A stretch of DNA of 64,000 nt. Origin: Akkermansia muciniphila. GTDB lineage: Bacteria; Verrucomicrobiota; Verrucomicrobiia; Verrucomicrobiales; Akkermansiaceae. The stretch lies in contig CAMDCV010000012.1 of assembly GCA_945890645.1 (NCBI GenBank), positions 31,806 through 95,805 on the forward strand, in the 5' to 3' direction. The position numbers and the translations under genes were made by a program. Positions 9,128 through 17,219 of the stretch are shown in pieces. Under the pieces are notes generated by a model. That model ran no database searches. It was not told the DNA's origin and saw only the letters and a program-made list of their open reading frames with translations. How positions within the stretch are numbered: the stretch's first letter is position 1; each line of letters begins with the position of its first letter.

Positions 9128-10414
9128 ATGGCACGCTCCTCCAATCTATCCATGTGTTCTTTCTGCGGCAAAGGGCATTCTGAAGTCAAAAAGCTCATCG
9201 CTGGCCCAGGCGTGTATATCTGCAATGAATGTGTGGATTTGTGTGTCTCCATCCTCGAAAAGGAATTCCGCGCGGCCGATGCCGGAAAAGCCAGCACCGC
9301 CAAGGGCAAAAGACAAGCCCTGCCGACACCCGCTGAAATCCGCGCCAATCTCGACCAGCATGTGATCGGTCAGGAGCACGCGAAAAAAGTTCTCTCGGTC
9401 GCCGTGTACAATCACTACCAGCGCCTCAATCAACCCACAGGCAGCGATGCCAAAGAATACGAAGGTGTGGAGATCGAAAAATCGAACGTCCTCTTGCTCG
9501 GCCCGACTGGTTCGGGAAAAACGTTACTCGCCCGCACGCTTGCGCGCACGCTCGACGTGCCGTTTTGCATTGTCGATGCCACCACTCTCACAGAAGCAGG
9601 CTACGTCGGTGAGGATGTGGAAAACATCATTTTGCGTTTGTTGCAGGCAGCGGATTTCGACATCGCCAAGGCTGAGCGCGGCATCATTTACGTCGATGAG
9701 ATCGACAAGATCGGACGCAAAACAGAGAATGTTTCCATCACCCGCGATGTCTCGGGTGAAGGCGTGCAGCAGGCCTTGCTGAAAATTCTCGAAGGCACCA
9801 TCTGCAATGTGCCACCACAGGGCGGACGCAAGCATCCGCAACAGGAATACATCCAGGTAAACACCGAAAAAATTCTTTTCATCTGCGGTGGAGCCTTTGT
9901 GGGACTGGAAGATAAAATCCGTCGCCGCCTCGGCAAAAACACACTCGGTTTCCATGCAGGAGAAACCAGCAATGAGGCGCTTGACCCAAACAAAAACGTG
10001 CTCGAACTCACTGTGCCGGAAGATCTCTTACACTTTGGTTTGATCCCCGAATTCATCGGAAGACTGCCCGTCATTTCCTCGCTGCGCCAATTGACAGAAG
10101 AGGAACTCGTGGCGATTCTCACCGAACCGAAAAACGCTCTCAGCCGTCAGTATGCCAAACAACTTTCACTCAACAATGTGAAACTCAACGTCACCCGCGA
10201 TGCCCTCAAAGCCTTCGCCGAGGAAGCCATCAAACGCGGCACCGGTGCTCGTGCGCTGCGCTCGATCTTCGAACGCATCATGCTCGATGTGATGTATGAA
10301 ATTCCTTCGCGCAACGACGTGGAAATGGTCACCATCACCCGCCAAGCAGTCACGGGAGAAAAACCACCCACCCTCAAAAAACGCCGCACTGACGGCAAGG
10401 AAGACGCTGCCTGA
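9128..10414 (+). CDS. clpX: ATP-dependent Clp protease ATP-binding subunit ClpX
   Basis: The 428-residue protein unfolds substrates for ClpP. The N-terminal zinc-binding domain has Cys10, Cys13, Cys32 and Cys35. The AAA+ module shows Walker A GPTGSGKT, the pore motif GYVGEDVE, Walker [11 protein letters not shown], an RKHPQQEY segment, a LGF-type ClpP-docking loop, and the sensor region [12 protein letters not shown]. The length is normal. clpP is not adjacent within this window; the gene upstream is the divergent ars operon. Rhamnulokinase starts 25 bases after its stop, so co-transcription is possible. Confidence 0.97.
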   Translation: MARSSNLSMCSFCGKGHSEVKKLIAGPGVYICNECVDLCVSILEKEFRAADAGKASTAKGKRQALPTPAEIRANLDQHVIGQEHAKKVLSVAVYNHYQRLNQPTGSDAKEYEGVEIEKSNVLLLGPTGSGKTLLARTLARTLDVPFCIVDATTLTEAGYVGEDVENIILRLLQAADFDIAKAERGIIYVDEIDKIGRKTENVSITRDVSGEGVQQALLKILEGTICNVPPQGGRKHPQQEYIQVNTEKILFICGGAFVGLEDKIRRRLGKNTLGFHAGETSNEALDPNKNVLELTVPEDLLHFGLIPEFIGRLPVISSLRQLTEEELVAILTEPKNALSRQYAKQLSLNNVKLNVTRDALKAFAEEAIKRGTGARALRSIFERIMLDVMYEIPSRNDVEMVTITRQAVTGEKPPTLKKRRTDGKEDAA

Positions 10415-10439
10415 GCATCCTTCATCGACTCTCTTCGCC

Positions 10440-11930
10440 ATGCCAAAGAAAGTATTTTTATCCATCGATCTCGGCGCCGGTTCCGGCCGCATCATCGCCG
10501 CGAAAACAGATTTTCAACACCTCTATCTCGAGGAAGTCCATCGTTTCGGAAATCCTGGCACGGATCTTCCCGGCGGTTCGTACTGGAATGTCATCGGACT
10601 CTATCGCGAAATTTTGGAAGGACTGCGCAAAGCCGTTGCTACGTATGGCGATAGGATTTGCTCGATCGGCATCGATACTTGGGGTTGCGACTTTGGATTG
10701 CTCGATGGCAATGGTCGTTTGCTTGGCATGCCGCACCAGTATCGCGATTCGCGCTTCGAAGGCATGGCGGATCAAATGCACGCGCTCATCGATGAGCATC
10801 GCATTTTCGAGCAAACCGGTGTGCGCACGAATTTTTACAATAGTTCCCTGCATTTGTTAGCCGAGCAACTGCGGCAATCCCCTTCGCTACTCCACGCCGA
10901 GCGACTGCTATTTGTGCCCGATCTACTGGCCTATTGGCTCACAGGCGTGATGGCGAACGAGCGCACGGTTGCCTCGACGTCGCAATTGTTTGACCCACAC
11001 ACGAACGACTGGGCATGGCCGGTCATCGATGCACTCGGTTTGCCGCGTCGCATTTTTGGCAATGTCGTCGCGCCCGGGACCATCCTCGGTCCTGTGCGTG
11101 AGGAAGTGGCCGAATACATTGGAAAAACGGGCATTCCCGTGATCGCCTCCGCGAGCCACGACACTGCCTCCGCTGTCGCAGGAATTCCAATGAATCAGGG
11201 CGACAATCTTTGGCTGTCTTCCGGAACCTGGTCGATCATGGGCCTTGAAACCGCGCAAGCGATCACCAGTGACGCGGCATTTCAGGCAGGGTTTTGCAAT
11301 GAACTCGGCCATAGCGACACGGTACGTTTTTTGAAAAACATCTCCGGACTTTGGTTGATTCAGGAATGCAAACGCCAATGGTCCATCGATGGCGAAGACC
11401 TCGACTACGCCGCACTTGCCGAGTTGGCGATTGAAGCCCCCGCTTTCACCGCTTTCATTGATCCCGATCATCCGAGCTTCTCTACTCCAGGCGACATGCC
11501 GGAAAAAATCCAAGAATACTGCCGCGCTACGGGACAAGATGTACCGCTCGTGAAAGGAAAAATTTTACGCGTCGCCACTGATTCGATCGCGCTGAAATAC
11601 CGCGTCACCTATGACAAGATTCGCAACCTCACAGGTTCCTCATTCGCCCGACTCCACGTCGGCGGCGGTGGCATCCAGAATGCCCATCTCACCCAAGCCA
11701 CCGCTGACGCGCTCGGCATCGAAGTGATCGCAGGTCCCGTAGAGGCCACCTCTTGTGGTAACATCGCGGTGCAAATGATCGCCACCGGACATTTGCGATC
11801 GATGGTCGAAGCTAGGGCCCTGATCAAAGACTCCTTCGAATTCAAAACCTTCCAACCAAGCGATTCCGCTGCGTGGGAGGCGGCGTATGAAAAGTTTCTC
11901 ATCGCAACAAAATCGCGCACATCGATTTAG
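10440..11930 (+). CDS. rhaB: rhamnulokinase-like FGGY sugar kinase
   Basis: The 496-residue protein has the FGGY kinase architecture: LSIDLGAGSGRII phosphate motif, GIDTWGCDFGLLD, QYRDSR, SSGTWSIMGLE, and HVGGGGIQNAHLTQATADALG near the C-terminus. The GIDTWG and YRD motifs place it nearest to rhamnulokinase, which phosphorylates L-rhamnulose; L-fuculokinase is the main alternative. Neither the isomerase nor the aldolase lies nearby, but an MFS permease gene follows. ATG at 10440 was chosen because upstream in-frame codons overlap clpX. Confidence 0.85.
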   Translation: MPKKVFLSIDLGAGSGRIIAAKTDFQHLYLEEVHRFGNPGTDLPGGSYWNVIGLYREILEGLRKAVATYGDRICSIGIDTWGCDFGLLDGNGRLLGMPHQYRDSRFEGMADQMHALIDEHRIFEQTGVRTNFYNSSLHLLAEQLRQSPSLLHAERLLFVPDLLAYWLTGVMANERTVASTSQLFDPHTNDWAWPVIDALGLPRRIFGNVVAPGTILGPVREEVAEYIGKTGIPVIASASHDTASAVAGIPMNQGDNLWLSSGTWSIMGLETAQAITSDAAFQAGFCNELGHSDTVRFLKNISGLWLIQECKRQWSIDGEDLDYAALAELAIEAPAFTAFIDPDHPSFSTPGDMPEKIQEYCRATGQDVPLVKGKILRVATDSIALKYRVTYDKIRNLTGSSFARLHVGGGGIQNAHLTQATADALGIEVIAGPVEATSCGNIAVQMIATGHLRSMVEARALIKDSFEFKTFQPSDSAAWEAAYEKFLIATKSRTSI

Positions 11931-11936
11931 CTTAAG

Positions 11937-12080
11937 GCCTTGGACTGCGTTGAGCATCACCGCTTTGCTTGGTTCTCCACCATTCGATGAAGGGGATATC
12001 CCTAACCCGAACCGACTCTCCCATTTGCCAAACGCTCACCCGCTTACCAAAATGCTGCGATTCTCGCAGCAGTCCAAGGC
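11937..12080. repeat. 144-base element bounded by 12-base inverted repeats
   Basis: GCCTTGGACTGC at 11937-11948 recurs as its exact reverse complement at 12069-12080. Between them lie shorter hairpins, for example around CTGCGATTCTCGCAG at 12053-12068. No open reading frame fits. The arrangement between rhaB and the permease gene is like a small MITE-type or palindromic repeat insertion; only one copy is seen in the window. Confidence 0.45.
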
Positions 12081-12164
12081 GGCATGCGCCGCTCGCAGCA
12101 AGCGTACGCCAGTTCCGCAATTCGGTGATTGCAGGAGCACGGGCTTTCCTCTAGGAATTCTGGC

Positions 12165-13493
12165 ATGAATCCGACCGACGTCCGTTCTCGTTACTTGCGC
12201 ATCTCGCTGATGATGTTCCTGCAATTTTTCACCTGGGGCGCATGGTTTACGACCTTGTTCTTGGTATTAGGTAACTACAATCTTGCTGCGATCATCGGAG
12301 ATTCATATAGCACAGCACCGATTGCCGCCATTATCGCGCCGTTGTTTCTGGGATTAGTGGCCGACCGTTTTTTTGCGTCGGAACGGCTGATGGGTGTGAT
12401 GTTTTTGATTGGTGGGGTGTTGATGCTCATGGTGCCGTCAGCAATCAAAGCGGGGAATGGGCAGCTAGCGTTGGCATTGTTTACAGGTCACATGCTTTGC
12501 TACATGCCGACCCTTGGTTTAGGAAACACCATCGCCTTTACCCACCTGCCGCGCGATGTGTTTCCCAAAACCCGCGTGTGGGGCACGATTGGATGGATTG
12601 CAGCGGGATTGGTTGCGGGCTTCCTCGGTTGGTCGGGTAGCCTTAATTTGTTCACGATGGCAGGCATTGCCGCACTGACACTGGGCGTGTTTTGCTTTGC
12701 CCTTCCTCACACACCTCCACCATCGCGAGGTAAGGCGATTAACCTGCGCGCGCTGTTCATGGTCGATGCCTTTCGCCTTTTGGCGCGTCCGTCATTTTTT
12801 GTGTTCATTCTCTGCTCGATGTTGATCTGCATTCCGCTGGCCTACTATTTCTCTAGTACTTCTGGTTTTCTCGCGAACATGGGCTTCAAGCAACCTGCCT
12901 CGGCGATGGCGATTGGACAAATGTCGGAAATTTTCTTCATGTTACTGGTGCCGTTTTTCTTCCGCAAACTGGGCGTAAAGTGGATGATCATTGTGGCGAT
13001 GCTGTGCTGGGTCTTGCGCTATGTTTTATTTGCTTACGGCGCGAGTGAGCAATCGGTGTGGCTGATTTTCGCAGCGATCGCGCTGCACGGAATTTGCTAC
13101 GATTTCTTCTTCGTCACTGGCTTCATGTATGCCGACCGCACTGCACCGGAAGCGATCCGCGGTCAAACGCAGAGCATGTTGGTATTTTTTACTCAAGGTG
13201 TGGGCATGTTTTTCGGCTACAAATTGGCAGCGTCTAAATTCGCGCCGGTGAAAGAATCTTCCGACGCTCTTGGTGCCGCCATCACTGCCGCGCAACCGGC
13301 TGAAAAATTCAGCTACGCGCAACAACTCGGTCAGATGTTTGCCGCAGAAATCCCTAAAGTGGATGCCACGATTTACAACACAGCGGCGCAACTATGGAAA
13401 ACCTACTGGCTATTCCCGGCCATGCTCGCTGGCGGCGTGGCCGTGCTGTTTTTCTTAGCGTTCTGGGATCGCTCGAAATCGCCTAGTGAATAA
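12165..13493 (+). CDS. MFS permease, nucleoside:H+ symporter-like
   Basis: The 442-residue protein has about twelve membrane helices. The start MFLQFFTWGAWFTTLF and the loop GLVADRFFASERLMG, then FPKTRVWGTIGWIAAGLVAGF, resemble the nucleoside:H+ symporter (NupG/XapB) branch of the major facilitator superfamily, which in this phylum also includes sugar permeases. The neighbouring sugar kinase hints at a sugar as substrate, but that is inference. ATG at 12165 is preceded by an AGGA at suitable spacing; an in-frame TTG 36 bases upstream is weaker. It ends at a strong terminator. Confidence 0.8.
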   Translation: MNPTDVRSRYLRISLMMFLQFFTWGAWFTTLFLVLGNYNLAAIIGDSYSTAPIAAIIAPLFLGLVADRFFASERLMGVMFLIGGVLMLMVPSAIKAGNGQLALALFTGHMLCYMPTLGLGNTIAFTHLPRDVFPKTRVWGTIGWIAAGLVAGFLGWSGSLNLFTMAGIAALTLGVFCFALPHTPPPSRGKAINLRALFMVDAFRLLARPSFFVFILCSMLICIPLAYYFSSTSGFLANMGFKQPASAMAIGQMSEIFFMLLVPFFFRKLGVKWMIIVAMLCWVLRYVLFAYGASEQSVWLIFAAIALHGICYDFFFVTGFMYADRTAPEAIRGQTQSMLVFFTQGVGMFFGYKLAASKFAPVKESSDALGAAITAAQPAEKFSYAQQLGQMFAAEIPKVDATIYNTAAQLWKTYWLFPAMLAGGVAVLFFLAFWDRSKSPSE

Positions 13494-13502
13494 TGGAAAT
13501 AC

Positions 13503-13537
13503 GCAGCCCCGCAATGAATGCGGGGCTGCTTTTTTTA
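13503..13537 (+). terminator. rho-independent terminator after the permease gene
   Basis: A perfect ten-base-pair GC-rich stem (GCAGCCCCGC with GCGGGGCTGC) and a seven-base loop are followed directly by a run of T. It ends the plus-strand clpX-rhaB-permease direction and abuts the stop codon of the convergent rtcB gene. Confidence 0.92.
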
Positions 13538-15109
13538 TTCATCATCCAAATCGCGTAAATGCTGGCGAACTTTGCGACGTTCAGAGCGGTGTTCGATTTG
13601 GCGTTTTTGTTTGGGGGTGAGTTCTTCTTCTTTATCGCGCCATGATTTGCCGGAGGAGCCTGCCATGATGCATCCGAGGGGATGGATTTCTGTGAGAACT
13701 TCGGCTAATCGGAAATGCTCGATTTGCTCGCGAATGCGGGTGGCATTTTTGTAGGCCACGGGCGTTTCGCTGAGGTCGGGCTTGCCGCAGAACCAGCGGA
13801 CATCGATGTCGCGGGTGCTGTGGCGGATGACATTGCGGCGGTCGTCTTCATCGGGATAAAGGCGTCGCAGAGCGGTGCGCGATAAGTTGCGTCCGGCACC
13901 ATGCGGCGCGAAGCCGAGGAAGTCGGGGTTGTTTCCGCCAAGGACTAACAAGATTGGCTCGGCCATGTTCATGGGGATGAGGCCGAGAAGAGGGCGCTCT
14001 TGCTCGTCGCACCATGCGGGTGTGGCTCCTTTTCCGTGAAGATAGGTATCGCCGCGCTTCCAGACGAAGTTGTGTTCATTGCCAATCGCGTTGATGCTGG
14101 TGGCACCAATGCGGGTGAGGAATCGGGCGTGAATGCATTCGTGATTGGCACGAGTCCAGCGAGCGACATATTGCAACGCGTCCCAGTAGGCTTGGCCTTC
14201 GGGACTCTCCGCATCGAGCCAGGCACCGCTCGGCGGGATGTGATCTCCGTGTTTGGCGGTGTGTTTCTCGGCGGCATTTTGACCGCGCTTGAAGACGTGG
14301 GCACCGAGTCCGCGTGAGCCGTGGTGGGTCACGAGAACGCGCACTGTTTTACCGAGGTGAGGTTGCAGAGCGGCGACCATTTCGCTGTGGCCCGCGGACT
14401 CGGCTTTTGCGAGCCATGTCGGGGTGACTTCCGCTTGACCGAGGTACGCAAAGTGGTTGCCGTCTCCTTGATCGGCGAGATGGGCGTGGGCACGATCGCG
14501 CAGGCCGCAGAGAAACGGATTTAACCAGACGTTTTCATCGAGCACTGGGTGATAAACCAAGTCATCGAGATGGCGATGCCCGGTGCCGAAACGTGTGGAT
14601 GTCGTTAGGGCATCGAGCTCAGCCGATACAGTGCCGCGGGCTTCATAGAATGTGGCATACATGGAGCAACAAATGTCCGATGAGTGAGCCGAAGGGATGA
14701 TGGCTTGGTGGGCGGCGATGACGCCACCGACCGGCATGGAGGCAGGCTCCTTGCCAACGGGACAAGCATCGGGCATGATGGCTCCACTGCGAATGACGGG
14801 CACGCGCAGGAGCGAATCCATTTGCTTGCGGACAAGGGCAAGGTTCTCGCGCTCGGCTTTTTCCTGGGCGTGAATGGCCTCGGCATAGGGGGCCGGAGAC
14901 TCACGCATGGAGAGCCTGACGCGCGGCGCGCCAAAGTCGCGGGCGAGTAATTTGAGTAGATATTTTTTCCCCTGGATGCCGCGTTCTTGATAGGCGGTGG
15001 CGGCCGCGATCATGTCGCGGAACCACGGGCCGGGATCATAGCCAGCATCGAGGAGATGTTTTTCGGTGAGGCGGAAAGTTGCCTCGGGATGGTTTGGGGA
15101 ATCGTTCAT
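13535..15109 (-). CDS. rtcB: RtcB-family 3'-phosphate RNA ligase
   Basis: The 524-residue protein joins RNA 2',3'-cyclic or 3'-phosphate ends to 5'-OH ends with Mn2+ and GTP. Visible signatures are GAIMPDACPVG...GGVIAAHQ, the metal Cys in SSDICCSM, HHGSRGLGAHV, NEHNFVW, and the guanylylated-His region APHGAGRNLSR. It is somewhat longer than E. coli RtcB, mostly through an N-terminal extension of about 60 residues and C-terminal basic residues (WRDKEEELTPKQKRQIEHRSERRK). An HNH nuclease gene ends eight bases upstream, so both are probably one transcript. An archease gene is not seen. Confidence 0.93.
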   Translation of the reverse strand: MNDSPNHPEATFRLTEKHLLDAGYDPGPWFRDMIAAATAYQERGIQGKKYLLKLLARDFGAPRVRLSMRESPAPYAEAIHAQEKAERENLALVRKQMDSLLRVPVIRSGAIMPDACPVGKEPASMPVGGVIAAHQAIIPSAHSSDICCSMYATFYEARGTVSAELDALTTSTRFGTGHRHLDDLVYHPVLDENVWLNPFLCGLRDRAHAHLADQGDGNHFAYLGQAEVTPTWLAKAESAGHSEMVAALQPHLGKTVRVLVTHHGSRGLGAHVFKRGQNAAEKHTAKHGDHIPPSGAWLDAESPEGQAYWDALQYVARWTRANHECIHARFLTRIGATSINAIGNEHNFVWKRGDTYLHGKGATPAWCDEQERPLLGLIPMNMAEPILLVLGGNNPDFLGFAPHGAGRNLSRTALRRLYPDEDDRRNVIRHSTRDIDVRWFCGKPDLSETPVAYKNATRIREQIEHFRLAEVLTEIHPLGCIMAGSSGKSWRDKEEELTPKQKRQIEHRSERRKVRQHLRDLDDE

Positions 15110-15117
15110 AAAAAATG

Positions 15118-15705
15118 TTAGGAAACAAGGAAGTGCTGCCACTCCGGGATGTTTTGCACGTTGCTGATGCGCAAAGTGCTGGGCACCGCGGTGGGCGGGC
15201 GAGGTAAGGTGAGGAGTTTGAGACCAGCTTCGTCCGGGGTACGGGCGGCTTTCTTGCGGTTGACACTTTTGCAGGAGAGCACGCAGTTTTCCCATGAATT
15301 GGCACCACCGCGCGAACGCGGGATGACGTGGTCGATGTCGCCCTCACCGGGAGTCAAGCGGCGTCCGGTGTATTGGCATCGACCGCCATCGCGCTCCCAA
15401 ATGCCGCGTATGCCGAAGCTGAGTGTCACCATCGGCACTTTATCATAACGGCGCAAGAGGATGACACGCGGGGCGCGGATGGGACCACGAACGGTGCCGA
15501 TCACAGGATCGTCAGGCCGCACGGGCAAAGCGATCCATTGCGACCAGTCAAGGTCTTGAAAGTGGTCGTCATCGATCCACATGGCGCGAGCGGTGCCTGC
15601 GACGAGGCGATGCACCGCTTGCTCCACGGTAAGCGTGGCAATGGCTTGCCAGTTACGGTTGAGGACGAGGACGACACGATCTGTGAGTATGGCGTTGGTT
15701 TTCAT
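15118..15705 (-). CDS. HNH endonuclease
   Basis: The 195-residue protein starts with LTDRVVLVLNRNWQAIATLTVEQAVHRLVAG, the usual N-terminal half of a common HNH family. The nuclease core is GRCQYTGRRL, then DIDHVIPRSRGGANSWENCVLSCKSVNRKKAARTP, with the HNH residues in DHV, SWENC and CKSVNRKK; flanking Cys residues suggest a zinc site. The substrate of this family is not established. Its position eight bases before rtcB suggests a linked role, possibly in nucleic-acid repair or processing. ATG at 15705 was chosen because the family signature begins there. Confidence 0.85.
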   Translation of the reverse strand: MKTNAILTDRVVLVLNRNWQAIATLTVEQAVHRLVAGTARAMWIDDDHFQDLDWSQWIALPVRPDDPVIGTVRGPIRAPRVILLRRYDKVPMVTLSFGIRGIWERDGGRCQYTGRRLTPGEGDIDHVIPRSRGGANSWENCVLSCKSVNRKKAARTPDEAGLKLLTLPRPPTAVPSTLRISNVQNIPEWQHFLVS

Positions 15706-15750
15706 GAGGAAACATGGTGAGAAAAAGTAGATGGGTAAAATCCCGGAAAC

Positions 15751-15783
15751 AAAAAAGCCCTGCGGCGAGTGAAGCGGCAGGGC
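15751..15783 (-). terminator. intrinsic terminator upstream of the HNH-rtcB operon
   Basis: On the minus strand a GCCCTGC...GCAGGGC hairpin is followed by six T. It lies 46 bases before the HNH start and 26 bases after the stop of a small minus-strand reading frame. It could therefore end a short upstream transcript or act as an attenuator for the HNH-rtcB operon. Confidence 0.75.
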
Positions 15784-15808
15784 GGCGGAAGAGGAATGGA
15801 TGAGAAGT

Positions 15809-15976
15809 TTACTCGATCCGTGAATGGAAAGTTCCATCCTCTAAGGCCCTGCCGGGGCGGCTGTAGTCCATGACAAATCCGGAAATTTCCGGTGTGATGG
15901 GCAGCCATAGCGCCGCGACTGCACGTTCACCGCAATTGGTGAAGCTCGTGTCATTCTGGTGGCGCTTGAGGAACAT
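15809..15976 (-). CDS. possible small protein of unknown function (55 aa)
   Basis: The region between the HNH gene and the DUF3147 gene is about 480 bases. It holds one credible minus-strand frame ending just before the strong terminator at 15751-15783. The predicted peptide starts MFLKRHQNDTSFTNCGER and ends DGTFHSRIE; it has no membrane helix, signal or recognised motif. A TTG 51 bases upstream would extend it to 72 residues. No ribosome-binding site is evident. The same segment could instead make a small RNA ending at the terminator. Confidence 0.35.
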   Translation of the reverse strand: MFLKRHQNDTSFTNCGERAVAALWLPITPEISGFVMDYSRPGRALEDGTFHSRIE

Positions 15977-16100
15977 GGAAGTAAGAAGTTGCTGCGAGGT
16001 GTTTAGTAAATTGGCTAACGCAGTCAAGGGAGAAAATGAAAAATTAAATCTGAAGTGAGCCAGAGAATATTACGGCGGTGAAATGAAGGGAAATTTTTTT

Positions 16101-16135
16101 ACGACGGATTAAACGGATTACCCGGATTACCCGGA
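16101..16135. repeat. short tandem repeat, nine-base unit CGGATTACC
   Basis: Three adjacent imperfect copies of the unit (CGGATTAAA, CGGATTACC, CGGATTACC) and part of a fourth lie in the non-coding stretch upstream of the small frame and downstream of the DUF3147 gene. No function is evident. Confidence 0.6.
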
Positions 16136-16185
16136 CTTATGACTGCTATTTGGGAATGCAGTTTTTATTGAGATTGATTTGAAAT

Positions 16186-16581
16186 TCAACCTTTCGGCAT
16201 GAGATCAATGCCGAACTTGCGCAACACAATGACCGTTAGCCAAAAGAGTGCGATGGTCATGACGCAGTTCGCGAACAGGGCGGGCCAGAAGCTCCAGCCT
16301 TGGCGCAGCAACCATGGGAACACGAGAAACATGGGCAAGGTGGGGAGCACGAACCAGAACGTGCCTTCCGCATGATTGGCGATGCGTGTGGTGCTTTGTT
16401 GATCGTAATGCATCCAAATCATCGCGATCAACGACGTGAATGGCAACGCGATGAGCAGTGCCGAAAGGCGATCGTTAAAGAGCTGAACCTTATTCACCAA
16501 GACGATGATCACCGCGGCAACGATTACTTTGACGAGATCAAGTGGAGTGAAACTGAGCAATTGAGAAAGTGGCAATTTCAT
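16186..16581 (-). CDS. DUF3147-like small integral membrane protein
   Basis: The 131-residue protein has four membrane helices. The segments RLSALLIALPFTSLIAMIWMHYD, then IANHAEGTFWFVLPTLPMFLVFPWLLRQG, then FWPALFANCVMTIALFW match the DUF3147 family of small inner-membrane proteins of unknown function. It is flanked by terminators or non-coding DNA and appears to be monocistronic. Confidence 0.75.
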   Translation of the reverse strand: MKLPLSQLLSFTPLDLVKVIVAAVIIVLVNKVQLFNDRLSALLIALPFTSLIAMIWMHYDQQSTTRIANHAEGTFWFVLPTLPMFLVFPWLLRQGWSFWPALFANCVMTIALFWLTVIVLRKFGIDLMPKG

Positions 16582-16640
16582 GAGTGCAAAAATGAGATTA
16601 CGATTTACGGTGTAACACTATGTCATAAAATAATTGGCGT

Positions 16641-16680
16641 AAAAAAAACGCTCTTGCAAGGATAACCCTTGTCAAGAACG
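16641..16680 (-). terminator. intrinsic terminator of the small lipoprotein gene
   Basis: On the minus strand the arms CGTTCTTGACAAGG and CCTTGCAAGAGCG form a long stem with a short loop, followed by eight T. It lies 41 bases after the stop of the lipoprotein gene at 16722. Confidence 0.88.
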
Positions 16681-16721
16681 TCTTATAAGACTCGCGCGTA
16701 TCGCGCAGCCTTGATCAATCG

Positions 16722-16991
16722 TTATTGATTGTCTGCATCTACCTTGGCCTTAGCGGCTTCTGCTTCGGCATCGGCAGCTTTTTTCGCGGCGTCAAGCTGA
16801 GCTTGCATGGTGTCTTTGTTCGCCTCGATTCTGGCTTTATCGATGTCGGCATTGGCTTCCACTTGATCTTTGCGGTTGTCGATCGCATCCTTGGTCGCTT
16901 CTTTATTTTCTTCGATAGCGGCTTTCTGCTTGTTGCATGAAGCAATGAGGATTACGGCTGCTGTGATCGTGAGGTATGTTGCATATTTCAT
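16722..16991 (-). CDS. small Ala/Lys-rich coiled-coil lipoprotein
   Basis: The 89-residue protein has a lipoprotein signal with lipobox IASC (Cys19). The mature chain of ~70 residues is almost entirely charged and Ala-rich, with repeated AxxxAKxxADA-type heptads that predict a long helix, like Lpp-type outer-membrane lipoproteins. An envelope-tethering role is plausible, but no homologue is recognised. It is a single-gene unit with its own terminator. Confidence 0.75.
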   Translation of the reverse strand: MKYATYLTITAAVILIASCNKQKAAIEENKEATKDAIDNRKDQVEANADIDKARIEANKDTMQAQLDAAKKAADAEAEAAKAKVDADNQ

Positions 16992-17165
16992 GACAGTAAT
17001 TTTCTTGGTTGTTGTTTCTCATTTTTCGCCAATGTGACTTTAAATGAATATCGCCGTTATCAGCGAACAATTGTTATATTGCACCATAGATAAAATACAT
17101 CCATAGGGTATTACCCTACCGATGTGGCAGTCTCTTTTAGGTGTGACTGAAACTTGCGAGCTGGG

Positions 17166-17208
17166 AAGTAAAACAGGCTGGAAGCCCGTTTGCCGAGACA
17201 GGCGGAAC
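17166..17208. repeat. REP-like hairpin repeat, copy near hemB
   Basis: The segment contains AACAGGCT-GGA-AGCCCGTT followed by GCCGAGACAGGC. Its reverse complement lines up with the element at 50893-50940 over most of its length (CGCCTGTC, CGG, AAACGGGCTTC, AGCCTGTTT). It lies just past the hemB stop, in the gap of about 230 bases between hemB and the small lipoprotein gene; nothing else is recognised in that gap. Confidence 0.65.
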
Positions 17209-17219
17209 GCGCTATCTTC

